Assembly (NCBI GenBank): GCA_944382885.1 | Contig: CALWNT010000163.1 | Coordinates: 1 to 32,433, forward strand | Direction: 5' to 3' | Length of the DNA stretch: 32,433 bases | Source of the DNA: an uncultured Clostridia bacterium | GTDB taxonomy: Bacteria > Bacillota > Clostridia > Oscillospirales > Ruminococcaceae | Shown: positions 14,910 to 22,382 of the stretch, piece after piece | How positions within the stretch are numbered: position 1 is the stretch's first letter | Layout: the number at the start of each line of letters is the position of its first letter | Position numbers and translations under genes: made by a program | Notes under the pieces: generated by a model | What the model was told of the DNA's origin: nothing | What the model saw: only the letters and a program-made list of their open reading frames with translations | The model's database searches: none

Positions 14910-16751
14910 ATGGCAACTTCAGGAAGTGCCACCAGCAATGTGATCAGCAACGGGAAAATCCATCTGCAAATCAGCTGGAGCCAAGCTTCGCAAGATATTA
15001 CAGGCAACTATACAAAAATCAATTGGAATGTACGGATCTATTCTGATGGTTCCGGTTGGAATATCCAAACCAGCACAAACAGAACACTAAAAGTAGTGAT
15101 CAATGGGAGTACGGTATATAACAGCGGAGTAAACGTCAGTATCAATAGCGGGGCAAGCAAAACATTAGCCTCTGGTTCCGCTACAATCTATCATAACGCG
15201 GATGGCACCAAATCCTTTTCGTTTTCGGCTACACAAAGTTTTTCAGGAATCAGTTTTTCAGGTGCGACAATATATGCATCTGTAGTTGCCTCCAGCAGCA
15301 GCACATTAAATACTATCCCTAGGGTAAGCAGTTTTGATTCTTTCAGTTTTACTTTTACGCCCACAGAAGCTAAACTACAGTTTGATATCACTGCGGGTTC
15401 TACGGCATTTAACCACAAGCTTCAAGTCGACTTGAATACTTCTGGAACTAGTTACAACTATCTGATTGAGCAGTCTGGATACAAAGTCTCTACAGCAAAC
15501 AAGAAAACTCGGTTTACGTATACCTTTACAGAAGCACAAAGAACACGGTTATTAAATCATATGGCCAATACTAACACTGTGCGGCTAAGAACTTTCTTAA
15601 CAACTTATAACGGATCTACGCAATTAGGATGGAAGGAAAGCTGGTGCAACGCAACCATTAACACTTCTACAGTGCTTCCTGTATTTACGGATTTTTCTTA
15701 TTCTGATCCGGATCATTACGCATTGATGCTGGGTTCGGTTCCTAAAAACAATTTAGTGCAGAGAAAATCAAATTTGAAAATCGAGATATCTTCTACCCAA
15801 AAAGCGGTTGCACAATATGGTGCCACGATGTCAAAATACATAGTCACATTTGGAAATACATCTAAAGAATATGCTTATGGAAACGGAACACAGAGCATTT
15901 CTTTCGGCATTGCACAGCAAAGCGGCAATATCAATCTATCAATACAGGCAGTAGATAGCAGAGGAAATAAAACTACAGTCACAAAAACGGTGGCAGTTAC
16001 TGCATATGATTATCCGAAATCTAATTCTACAGTTGCGCGTGTGAATAACTATGAACGAGAAACGATGATTTCTGTTGCTGGTACGTATACCGCTGTTGGA
16101 GAAAATGTACCTACGGCTTTTTACCGCTACAGCGAACAATCAGGAGGCGGAGAGTGGGATTCAATTCCGATCAGATTTTCAAATGGGAATTTTTCTTATG
16201 ATCCGATTACCATTATATGCGATAACAGTAAGACGTTCTATTTTGAAATCAAAATACAAGATTTATTGACAGAAATTGTTATTCCATATATAATATATCC
16301 CGGTGAAACTCCGATTACATTTTATGAAGATGGTAGTATTGACATAAAAGGTGAATATCTGCAAAATGGAATACCTTGCTTTAGCAAAGAAAATAAAGTG
16401 TTATGGTCTGGAGGATGGTTTATGAATGGAAATCAGACTGTTACACTTAATGAATCGGTCAGCGATCAGCAAAATGGTATTGTCCTTGTGTGGAGAGAGT
16501 ATAACAACGGAACAATGCAAAATTCTGGAATTCATTGTTATTATGTCCCTAAGAGAGTGGTAGCCGATGGTCCGTGGGGACATAGCATTTCATGGGCTCA
16601 TTACGGGGGCACAACTTATGCCGCTAAATATGTTTATATTAGAGATACCCAAATAGTAGGACATGAAATGAATGAAAATACAGTAACTTCTGATTGTGGA
16701 ATTAAAATATCCAATAATCTTTTTGTATTATGGATGGTACTAGGGGTTTGA
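14910..16751 (+). CDS. Receptor-binding / minor structural tail protein (DUF859 type)
   Basis: This 613-aa protein is the last phage structural gene. It is Ser/Thr/Asn-rich and beta-structured. Residues 1-140 (MATSGSATSNVISNGKIHLQ, YHNADGTKSFSFSA) and the following Ig-like repeats match the DUF859 phage minor structural family. The last 115 residues (LWSGGWFMNGNQTVTLNE, GIVLVWREYNNGT, HCYYVPK, FVLWMVLGV) form a separate domain recurring at the tips of gut-phage receptor-binding proteins. It probably recognises the host surface. ATG 14910 lies 2 nt after the hub stop, with GGAGGAAAG as ribosome site. No lysis gene follows before the attachment site. Confidence 0.82.
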   Translation: MATSGSATSNVISNGKIHLQISWSQASQDITGNYTKINWNVRIYSDGSGWNIQTSTNRTLKVVINGSTVYNSGVNVSINSGASKTLASGSATIYHNADGTKSFSFSATQSFSGISFSGATIYASVVASSSSTLNTIPRVSSFDSFSFTFTPTEAKLQFDITAGSTAFNHKLQVDLNTSGTSYNYLIEQSGYKVSTANKKTRFTYTFTEAQRTRLLNHMANTNTVRLRTFLTTYNGSTQLGWKESWCNATINTSTVLPVFTDFSYSDPDHYALMLGSVPKNNLVQRKSNLKIEISSTQKAVAQYGATMSKYIVTFGNTSKEYAYGNGTQSISFGIAQQSGNINLSIQAVDSRGNKTTVTKTVAVTAYDYPKSNSTVARVNNYERETMISVAGTYTAVGENVPTAFYRYSEQSGGGEWDSIPIRFSNGNFSYDPITIICDNSKTFYFEIKIQDLLTEIVIPYIIYPGETPITFYEDGSIDIKGEYLQNGIPCFSKENKVLWSGGWFMNGNQTVTLNESVSDQQNGIVLVWREYNNGTMQNSGIHCYYVPKRVVADGPWGHSISWAHYGGTTYAAKYVYIRDTQIVGHEMNENTVTSDCGIKISNNLFVLWMVLGV

Positions 16752-16959
16752 GATTATATCCATGAAAAAGCAAAAGCCATTAGAGAATTATCTCCGATGG
16801 CTTTGAGTGTATCAGATGGGCGATTTTGGTCTTTATTTGGTCTTTATTATATCGCGGCTATATGTGCAAAATTAAATAAAATGGATGAATTTTGCGCAAA
16901 AACGCAGTAAAACAAATAGATAATCATGAATTTTACGAATAAAAAAGGGCTTTCTCTAA
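16752..16959 (+). other. Phage right-end region with direct and inverted repeats, no gene
   Basis: No coding frame is convincing here. The stretch holds the hairpin at 16773, a tandem direct repeat of TTTGGTCTTTA at 16825-16835 and 16836-16846, and an inverted repeat GCAAAATT/AATTTTGC at 16866-16873 and 16888-16895. Their position 70-135 bp from the attachment core suggests arm-type integrase or excisionase sites, which is inference. Confidence 0.5.
16773..16804 (-). terminator. Hairpin after the last phage gene, terminator-like on the minus strand
   Basis: AAAGCCAT pairs with ATGGCTTT, with an inner GAGA/TCTC pairing around ATTA. On the plus strand no T-run follows. On the minus strand the stem is followed by TTTTGCTTTTTC, so it may stop leftward transcription. 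It could also be a weak end for the late operon. Confidence 0.45.
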
Positions 16960-16982
16960 TTCAAGTCCCGTTTGCCGCACCA
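16960..16982 (+). other. Prophage attachment site: 3' end of a host tRNA gene
   Basis: The 23 bases are the 3' part of a tRNA: T-loop TTCAAGT, the 3' arm of the T stem CCCGT, acceptor arm TTGCCGC, discriminator A and encoded CCA. The upstream T-stem arm that should read ACGGG is absent (TCTAA instead), so only a remnant is present. This is what is left at the far side when a phage integrates into a tRNA 3' end. The acceptor arm implies a 5' end GCGGCAA; with A as discriminator a leucine tRNA is the likely identity. The intact gene should lie at the other prophage end. Confidence 0.75.
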
Positions 16983-17025
16983 AACCTGCGGTAAGAATTT
17001 ATCTATACCGCAGGTTTTCTTTTTT
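16982..17025 (+). terminator. Intrinsic terminator of the original tRNA transcript
   Basis: A perfect 12-bp stem, AAACCTGCGGTA with TACCGCAGGTTT, closes a 12-nt loop and is followed by TCTTTTTT. It begins at the tRNA CCA end, so before phage integration it would have ended the tRNA transcript. It may now stop transcription leaving the prophage. Confidence 0.88.
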
Positions 17026-17077
17026 GTATTAAAATGAAGCCATTATGAATTGGGCTCTGTTTTTTACTGTATCTGAA

Positions 17078-17110
17078 ACGGGGTAACAGCAGCTGTTGCC
17101 CCGTTTTTTT
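17078..17110 (+). terminator. Second strong intrinsic terminator upstream of putP
   Basis: ACGGGGTAACAGC pairs with GCTGTTGCCCCGT (13 bp, one T-G, minimal loop) followed by seven T. Together with the preceding terminator it isolates putP from the phage. It could alternatively act as an attenuator in the putP leader, because no putP promoter is evident between it and the gene. Confidence 0.85.
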
Positions 17111-17203
17111 ATAAATACTTCATTGGAGTCTTTGCCGGCTTGCTTGAAGCGGGAAAAGATCAGCTGAGAGTCATTATTTTGATGGGGGAGATTGTAGAGG
17201 ATT

Positions 17204-18754
17204 ATGAAAGACACAGTACAAATTATGATTACTATGGTGATCTATATGATCGCGGTAATCGCAATCGGTTTGGCGTTCGCAAAAAAAGCGAACAAGAGTT
17301 CAGAGGATTATTTTCTTGGAGGACGGACGTTAGGACCGTGGGTAACGGCGATGAGCGCAGAAGCATCCGATATGTCCGGTTGGCTTTTGATGGGCTTGCC
17401 GGGAGTGGCCTATTGGTGCGGGATTGCGGATGCGTCCTGGACGGCGATTGGCCTTGCGCTGGGTACTTATATCAACTGGCTGATTACCTCCAAACGGCTG
17501 CGCCGGTACAGTGAAAAGGCAAAGGCAATTACCCTGCCGGAATTTTTTTCCAACCGTTTTCATGAAAAAGGGAAGGTCATTATGACTATCGCCGCGTTGT
17601 TTATTCTGATCTTTTTTACAGTATATGCGGCCAGCTGTCTTGTCACCTGCGGAAAGCTGTTTTCCACCCTGTTTGGGTTTGATTATGTTCCGATGATGAT
17701 TGTCGGTGCGGTTTTTGTATTGGTTTACACAATTATCGGGGGGTTCCTTGCAGAAAGTGCGTCGGACTTTATGCAGGCCTGTGTAATGATCGTGGCGCTT
17801 ATTGTAGTCGTAGTAACTGGTACGGTAGCGGCTGGCGGTTTAGGGGCAGTGCTTGACAACGCAAAGTCCATCCCTGGATTTATGGAGTTCTTTGGAATTG
17901 CTACTCCGGTAACGGTAGACGGCGTTCAGCAGGTGGTAAACGGAGAACCCCAGTTTGGACCCGCCGGAGAGTATGGCTTTCTGAATATTATTTCCATGTT
18001 GGCTTGGGGACTTGGTTATTTCGGTATGCCTCAGGTACTGCTGCGGTTTATGGCGATACGCTCTGAGCATGAATTGACTCGTTCCCGCCGCATTGCTACT
18101 GTTTGGGTTTTGATTTCTCTTGTTGTAGCGGTATTTATCGGTGTTGTCGGAAGAGCGTTGTATCCGGTTGCGCTGACCACTGCTTCTTCAGCGGAAAATA
18201 TCTTTATCGAGCTTTCTACTAATTTGCTTCCACCTTTGCTGGCTGGGCTTGTGATGGCCGGAATTCTGGCTGCGACAATTAGCTCTTCTGACTCCTATCT
18301 CTTGATTGCTGCATCTGCCTTTTCCAAGAATATTTATCAGGGCCTGCTGCACAAGAAGGCAACAGATAAACAGGTATTGATGATTTCCCGTATTACTCTT
18401 TTGGTGATTACTGCGATCGCTATCGTAATCGCGTTAGATGAAAACAGCGTTATTTTCTCTATTGTAAGCTTTGCGTGGGCTGGATTTGGTGCGACCTTTG
18501 GCCCCTTGATGCTGATGAGCCTGTTCTGGAAGCGAATCAATCGTGCGGGTGCCATTGCGGGGATGATTTCAGGAGGCGTAATGGTGTTTGTTTGGAACCT
18601 CTTGGTTCGACCGCTGGGAGGCATCTGGGATATTTACGAGCTTTTGCCGGCGTTTTTATTCTCCTGCTTGTGTATTGTAGTAGTTTCTCTGTTGACGGCG
18701 CCGCCTTCCAAGGAAATTCAAAAGGAATTTGACGAAGTTCGTCAAGGAGTATAG
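17204..18754 (+). CDS. putP: Sodium/proline symporter PutP (solute:sodium symporter family)
   Basis: The 516-aa membrane protein belongs to the SSS family and imports L-proline with sodium. The stretch SSEDYFLGGRTLGPWVTAMS followed by EASDMSGWLLMGLPG is the family signature; D56 and S58 correspond to the sodium- and proline-binding D55 and S57 of E. coli PutP. A second site region, ATISSSDSYLLIAASA, lies in the expected TM8-9 area. About 13 hydrophobic segments run to a short charged C-terminus, and the length is typical. ATG 17204 has an AGAGG site; an internal overlapping frame from 17140 is a shadow. It is monocistronic: terminators lie on both sides. It is likely used for nutrition or osmotic protection. 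Confidence 0.94.
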   Translation: MKDTVQIMITMVIYMIAVIAIGLAFAKKANKSSEDYFLGGRTLGPWVTAMSAEASDMSGWLLMGLPGVAYWCGIADASWTAIGLALGTYINWLITSKRLRRYSEKAKAITLPEFFSNRFHEKGKVIMTIAALFILIFFTVYAASCLVTCGKLFSTLFGFDYVPMMIVGAVFVLVYTIIGGFLAESASDFMQACVMIVALIVVVVTGTVAAGGLGAVLDNAKSIPGFMEFFGIATPVTVDGVQQVVNGEPQFGPAGEYGFLNIISMLAWGLGYFGMPQVLLRFMAIRSEHELTRSRRIATVWVLISLVVAVFIGVVGRALYPVALTTASSAENIFIELSTNLLPPLLAGLVMAGILAATISSSDSYLLIAASAFSKNIYQGLLHKKATDKQVLMISRITLLVITAIAIVIALDENSVIFSIVSFAWAGFGATFGPLMLMSLFWKRINRAGAIAGMISGGVMVFVWNLLVRPLGGIWDIYELLPAFLFSCLCIVVVSLLTAPPSKEIQKEFDEVRQGV

Positions 18755-18793
18755 GACAGCAGACCATACCGGACGGTATGATGGAAAATTGTT

Positions 18794-18821
18794 TTGACAC
18801 CAAAGATCAGAATGATATTGT
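18794..18821 (+). promoter_or_regulatory. Sigma-A promoter between putP and its terminator
   Basis: TTGACA at 18794-18799 is followed after 16 bp by TATTGT at 18816-18821. The expected transcript would start near 18828 and meet the strong terminator at 18852-18896, so it would be about 70 nt long. Confidence 0.55.
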
Positions 18822-18827
18822 AGACCA

Positions 18828-18897
18828 AGCTTAGACTGTGGATCTGCACTTAAAAAGCTATTGATCGAACAATAGGCTCGATCAATAGCTTTTTTTA
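18828..18897 (+). ncRNA. Candidate small RNA of about 70 nt
   Basis: The stretch between the promoter at 18794 and the terminator at 18852 has no coding frame and no ribosome site. Its predicted product is a short single-stranded 5' part (about 25 nt) plus a 14-bp terminator hairpin, the shape of many bacterial regulatory RNAs. The terminator may instead simply serve putP. Confidence 0.35.
18852..18896 (+). terminator. Intrinsic terminator downstream of putP
   Basis: A perfect 14-bp stem (AAGCTATTGATCGA with TCGATCAATAGCTT) with a 9-nt loop is flanked by A-rich and T-rich runs, so it can work in both directions. It lies about 100 nt after the putP stop. Confidence 0.92.
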
Positions 18898-18938
18898 TAG
18901 CTGTATAGTAAGAATTGTAAATAATAGACAAAAACACA

Positions 18939-18967
18939 TTGACACAAAAGAAGAGTTTTGGTATTAT
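18939..18967 (+). promoter_or_regulatory. Sigma-A promoter of the phosphotransferase gene
   Basis: A consensus TTGACA at 18939-18944 and TATTAT at 18962-18967 are separated by 17 bp. The start site near 18974 leaves a leader of about 100 nt without a clear riboswitch or terminator. Confidence 0.85.
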
Positions 18968-19077
18968 GCTGTTTGAAGTGGTTGTTTTGCACTTTAGACT
19001 GATTTTTGACTAGATGGCAGAGCTAGCCTTTAACCAATCTGTTTGAACACCAACATAAAAGGAAGGAAGCGTTACAG

Positions 19078-20157
19078 ATGGAGATAGATCAAATCATCGC
19101 CCTGTATCACCAAGATCAACCCATAAGCTATACGCTGAAAAGTATCCGTCTCCAGGAAGATGACAGCAGATGGGTGCTCTTTTTGAATTACAGAGATCAA
19201 AAATATGTCATCAAGATCGCGTCCAATGAGTTTACGACTCGGGAACGGGTCAACGGATGGAACCGTATCATAGAAGAATACGAAAAATTGGGCTATTACA
19301 GTCCCCGCGTTTTAAAAAGCTTGAACGGGAGAGATTCGGAGGAACTGCTTTTTAACGGCAGACAGTGCGTTGTCTGGGAAGAGGAGTATGCCCGATACTG
19401 CCTGTATGAAACCCTTGAGAAAGCTGTTTATACAAGGCCGGACGGGAAATATGTCTACCATGATGAAGTATTCGAGTTTATTGGGAAGGTAGGACAGAAA
19501 CATCTGTCCGATTTTCCTTATCCTTCCGGCTGGGCGAGGTTTGTACCTTTGAGCAAAGACGATACCGAGGACGAGGTCATGGAATGTGTTGAAACCTTCG
19601 AAGACTTGGTGAAAAATAAGGCGCCCCAGTTTTTCAAGCGCTGGGAAAGGATTCGCACGTTGTTTGAAGAAAACAAAATGCGTTTGCAAAAAATTTATGA
19701 CAGTCTGCCGAAATCCGTCTTTCAGGGAGACTGTTTCCGGGATAATCTGATACTGGATGAAAGGGGACATTTCAAGGGAGTGATCGACTACAATCTGGCG
19801 GGAGAGGACGTTGTGCTCAATATCATGCTTTCTACGATTCTGTTTGGTTATACCTATCAGCGCAAGCAATCTTCCAATCTGAATTTGCTTCCGGAGCTCA
19901 ATCGGGAAACTCAGGATTCGGTCATCGAGATTGTGCTTACTACCTTAAGAGATCTGAGAAAATTTTATACTTTTGAAGAGAGCGAAGTCATCGCGGCCCC
20001 CTATTTATTTAAGTATATCTACTCTATTCAATACAGCCAAATAGACGCTTTCGAGAAGTACCAGAAGGACGACGGAAAGCTGAATCAGTTGTTCGATTAT
20101 ATGGAACAGGAACTGCTGCGGGAGGATATTGATTTCCGGGGAGCGATGCTGGGATAA
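19078..20157 (+). CDS. APH-fold phosphotransferase family protein
   Basis: The 359-aa product has the aminoglycoside/choline kinase-like fold. The catalytic loop is FQGDCFRDNL, with D218 and N223 in the positions of the Hx[D]xxxxN motif, although the usual His is Q216. The metal-binding Asp is D237 in GVIDYNLAG. The N-terminal lobe shows beta strands and a Lys in YVIKIAS as the ATP-binding lysine candidate. It lacks membrane segments. The substrate is unknown: small-molecule kinases of this kind act on choline, sugars, homoserine or antibiotics. ATG 19078 has a GGAAGG site 10 nt upstream, and the gene stands alone with its own promoter and a downstream terminator. Confidence 0.82.
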   Translation: MEIDQIIALYHQDQPISYTLKSIRLQEDDSRWVLFLNYRDQKYVIKIASNEFTTRERVNGWNRIIEEYEKLGYYSPRVLKSLNGRDSEELLFNGRQCVVWEEEYARYCLYETLEKAVYTRPDGKYVYHDEVFEFIGKVGQKHLSDFPYPSGWARFVPLSKDDTEDEVMECVETFEDLVKNKAPQFFKRWERIRTLFEENKMRLQKIYDSLPKSVFQGDCFRDNLILDERGHFKGVIDYNLAGEDVVLNIMLSTILFGYTYQRKQSSNLNLLPELNRETQDSVIEIVLTTLRDLRKFYTFEESEVIAAPYLFKYIYSIQYSQIDAFEKYQKDDGKLNQLFDYMEQELLREDIDFRGAMLG

Positions 20158-20254
20158 AAACGCACGACGTACGATATGATGGGAAATCTTACGATTTTCT
20201 TTCGGCTGGCGCTGGAACGGATTTATACTCTGGCCGTCATGGGATAACAGAAAG

Positions 20255-20287
20255 AAAGCCGATGATAGTTTGTATCATCGGCTTTTT
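20255..20287 (+). terminator. Bidirectional terminator between convergent genes
   Basis: A perfect 13-bp stem AAAGCCGATGATA/TATCATCGGCTTT with a 5-nt loop has a T-run on the plus side and, read in reverse, a T-run from TTTCTTTC on the minus side. It serves both the phosphotransferase gene and the ferritin gene. Confidence 0.9.
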
Positions 20288-20294
20288 AAAATTA

Positions 20295-20804
20295 TTACAA
20301 TGTCAGAGACGGTGCGGTGTAAACCCTTGCGCCCAGCTCGCTGTTGAGCATATACAGCCCCTTGGCGTCTGAACCAAATAATTCCATCTTGGTAATCAGA
20401 TCAGAGGCGTTTTTCTCTTCTTCGCCCTGTTCCTTGATAAACCAATCCAATAGCTGCATGGTGCGGAAATCTTTCGCGTCAAATGCCGCGGCGTAAATGT
20501 TGTTAATGAGAGAAGTGACGTATTTTTCATGCTGTAAGCCTGCCTTTAAGGGAGCCGTATTGTCTCCTCTCTCCCAGTCCGGCTTTTCGATTGCCTGAAA
20601 TGCTACTTTGATATCGTTGTTCTGCAAGTATTGATAAAACAGCAGTGCATGATCCCGTTCTTCCTGGGCTTGAATCCGGTACCAATTTTCAAAGCCGTCC
20701 AGACCGACGGAAGCATAATAATTGGCAAAATCCAGATAAAGATAAGCGGAATAAAATTCCTTATTGATCTGATCGTTGATTAAATCGGCAATTTTTTGAT
20801 CCAT
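20295..20804 (-). CDS. ftnA: Ferritin (bacterial non-heme, FtnA-type)
   Basis: The 169-aa product is a four-helix-bundle ferritin that oxidises and stores iron in a 24-subunit shell. Ferroxidase ligands are visible: E16 in NKEFYSAYLYLDFA, E49 and H52 in QAQEERDHALLF, and the third-helix/fourth-helix FIKEQGEEEK with the Q/E pair. Length and spacing match E. coli FtnA (E17, E50, H53). The C-terminus extends as ARVYTAPSLTL. The start ATG at 20804 has an AAGGAAAGGAAG site on the minus strand. It is transcribed alone from a minus-strand promoter (20877-20906) divergent from the GNAT gene, and ends at the shared terminator. Confidence 0.96.
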   Translation of the reverse strand: MDQKIADLINDQINKEFYSAYLYLDFANYYASVGLDGFENWYRIQAQEERDHALLFYQYLQNNDIKVAFQAIEKPDWERGDNTAPLKAGLQHEKYVTSLINNIYAAAFDAKDFRTMQLLDWFIKEQGEEEKNASDLITKMELFGSDAKGLYMLNSELGARVYTAPSLTL

Positions 20805-20876
20805 AAAGTTATAACTTCCTTTCCTTCGAATTGAATTTAATTTTTTATGTTAATCACAACGGTTAACTCTATATCT

Positions 20877-20906
20877 ATTATAAGCATTTGGATACCATTT
20901 GTCCAA
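20877..20906 (-). promoter_or_regulatory. Ferritin promoter with overlapping inverted repeat
   Basis: On the minus strand TTGGAC (20901-20906) and a perfect TATAAT (20877-20882) are 18 bp apart. An inverted repeat, GCATTTGGA and TCCAATGC (20884-20892 and 20902-20909 on the plus strand), covers the spacer and -35 box, as an operator might. The regulator is unknown. Confidence 0.7.
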
Positions 20907-20971
20907 TGCTTTACATGATGGGGCAGCGGCCAATATTTTGATATTGTTTTACAAAACCTATCAAATGGTTT

Positions 20972-20999
20972 TTGATTCTTTTGAAAATTTAGTTATCAT
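20972..20999 (+). promoter_or_regulatory. Possible promoter of the GNAT gene
   Basis: TTGATT at 20972-20977 and TATCAT at 20994-20999 are 16 bp apart, placing the start site about 15 nt before the AAAGGG ribosome site of the next gene. Each box has two or fewer mismatches. Confidence 0.45.
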
Positions 21000-21021
21000 A
21001 AAAACAGAAAGGGCGATGAAG

Positions 21022-21564
21022 ATGAGATTTTTAGGAAAAGACATTTATTTGGATACGTTAGAACGGGAAGACTGTAAAAAACTTTGGCAGGATTTTGAGT
21101 ATGATTTTTCCCATCCCACGCAGACCCTTCGCCTGGGACATTCTGTGGAGAAAGCGGATGACTGGTTCGAAGAAATCCAGCGTTGTCAAGGAAATTCCCA
21201 TGTGCGTCTGGGGATTTTTTTAAATGACCGTACTGTGATCGGGGATGTGGCCCTTCAGGATATTGACTGGATCAATAAAAGCTGTTCGGTGGGAATTGGC
21301 ATTCAGAAGCTGCAGTATCAGGGAAAGGGATATGGCACACAAGCAATTGCGTTGATACTCCAATATGGATTTTCCTTTCTGGGCATGGAGCGGATTACCG
21401 CAAATACGCTGGAATGCAATGTGGGAGCGCAGAAAGCGTTGGAACGCTGCGGCTTTCTGCTGGAAGGGAGACTGAGAAAGGAAGAATATGTCAACGGAAA
21501 GAAAATGGACAAACTGTGTTACGGTATCTTAAAAGAGGAATATTCGAAAGAGGACAAAGGATAG
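21022..21564 (+). CDS. GNAT-family acetyltransferase (RimJ/RimL type)
   Basis: This 180-aa protein has the GNAT fold. The acetyl-CoA-binding motif A appears as LQYQGKGYGTQAIALIL, followed by FLGMERITANTLECNVGAQ and ALERCGFLLEGRLRKEEYVNGK, a run typical of RimJ/RimL-like N-acetyltransferases and related acetylators of amines. The substrate cannot be told. ATG 21022 is 8 nt after AAAGGG, while ATG 21016 is too close; the open frame extends upstream to 20899, but that part overlaps the ferritin promoter area and is not coding-like. No terminator is evident after it. Confidence 0.88.
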   Translation: MRFLGKDIYLDTLEREDCKKLWQDFEYDFSHPTQTLRLGHSVEKADDWFEEIQRCQGNSHVRLGIFLNDRTVIGDVALQDIDWINKSCSVGIGIQKLQYQGKGYGTQAIALILQYGFSFLGMERITANTLECNVGAQKALERCGFLLEGRLRKEEYVNGKKMDKLCYGILKEEYSKEDKG

Positions 21565-21777
21565 GATTGTTTGGCATGTTCCTCAAAAGGAAACTTGGGC
21601 CTATTGAGAAGGGGCATTGTTTTTGTTTTCAAACCGGTAACACATTTTTCTGGGAATATGGTAATATATATTTACAGATCCGCCCTTGTGCGCAGACAGC
21701 CGTTGTGTTGTTGCGTTTTAAGCTGCGGTTATCCCTGTTAGATGAAGTTTGGGAAATGAAGAATGGGAGGAATCGGG

Positions 21778-22278
21778 ATGGCGTTACATCCAATTGAACT
21801 GAGTGAGCTGAAGTTTAACCCTTTTGATAAAATCGGAAAAGAGTGGTATTTGATTACCGCCGGAAATCTGGAACATTATAATACCATGACGGCGAGTTGG
21901 GGAACAATGGGGATTTTTTGGGGAAAACCTGTCGTAAATTCTTTTATTCGTCCTCAGCGGTATACCCTGGAATTTGTAGAACAGAATGATTTCTTCACCA
22001 TTTCTTTCTACGGCGAAGAATACCGCAAAGCGTTGCAATACTGCGGATCTCATTCCGGACGGGATGTGGATAAGGCAAAAGAATGCGGCCTGACGCCTGT
22101 GGCGCTTGATTCTACAGTCGCGTTTGAAGAAGCTTCTTTGGTATTGGTCTGCAAAAAGCTGTATGTTTATGATTTAAAGCCGGAAGAGATGATTGATAAA
22201 AGCATTGATCAATGGTATCCGGAAAAAGATTATCATCGCTGTTTCTTTGCGGAAATTGTAAAGGCCTACCAGAAGTAG
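21778..22278 (+). CDS. Flavin reductase-like / FMN-binding split-barrel protein
   Basis: The 166-aa product resembles the flavin reductase-like family (FMN-binding split barrel). NTMTASWGTMGIFWGKPVV is the characteristic FMN-binding region with the TASWG turn, followed by FIRPQRYTLEFVEQNDFFTISF and a GSHSGRDVDKAKECGLT stretch. Such proteins bind FMN and use NAD(P)H or electrons from partners to reduce flavin or other substrates. ATG 21778 has a GGGAGG site 8 nt upstream; ATG 21763 lies before that site and is unlikely. The upstream 200 bp shows no clear promoter. A terminator-like hairpin follows at 22308. Confidence 0.88.
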   Translation: MALHPIELSELKFNPFDKIGKEWYLITAGNLEHYNTMTASWGTMGIFWGKPVVNSFIRPQRYTLEFVEQNDFFTISFYGEEYRKALQYCGSHSGRDVDKAKECGLTPVALDSTVAFEEASLVLVCKKLYVYDLKPEEMIDKSIDQWYPEKDYHRCFFAEIVKAYQK

Positions 22279-22307
22279 CGATTTGCGGATAAAACGGTAT
22301 AAATAGG

Positions 22308-22346
22308 AGAGGGGGAGTTTTTCCGTGAAAGAACTTCCTCTTTTTT
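22308..22346 (+). terminator. Imperfect intrinsic terminator after the flavin reductase gene
   Basis: AGAGGGGG pairs with CTTCCTCT (8 bp with G-T pairs) and is followed by TTTTTT. The stem is imperfect, so efficiency is uncertain. Confidence 0.6.
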
Positions 22347-22382
22347 ATTAACAGATTTTTGTGGAAAACTCAGGAGGAAAAA

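Noticed and set aside
14910-16751. Diversity-generating retroelement acting on the receptor-binding gene
   Set aside because: No reverse transcriptase, template repeat or adenine-biased variable repeat is visible in the window.
20899-21021. N-terminal extension of the GNAT protein
   Set aside because: This stretch covers the divergent promoter region, has no ribosome site at its start, and does not match the GNAT N-terminus.
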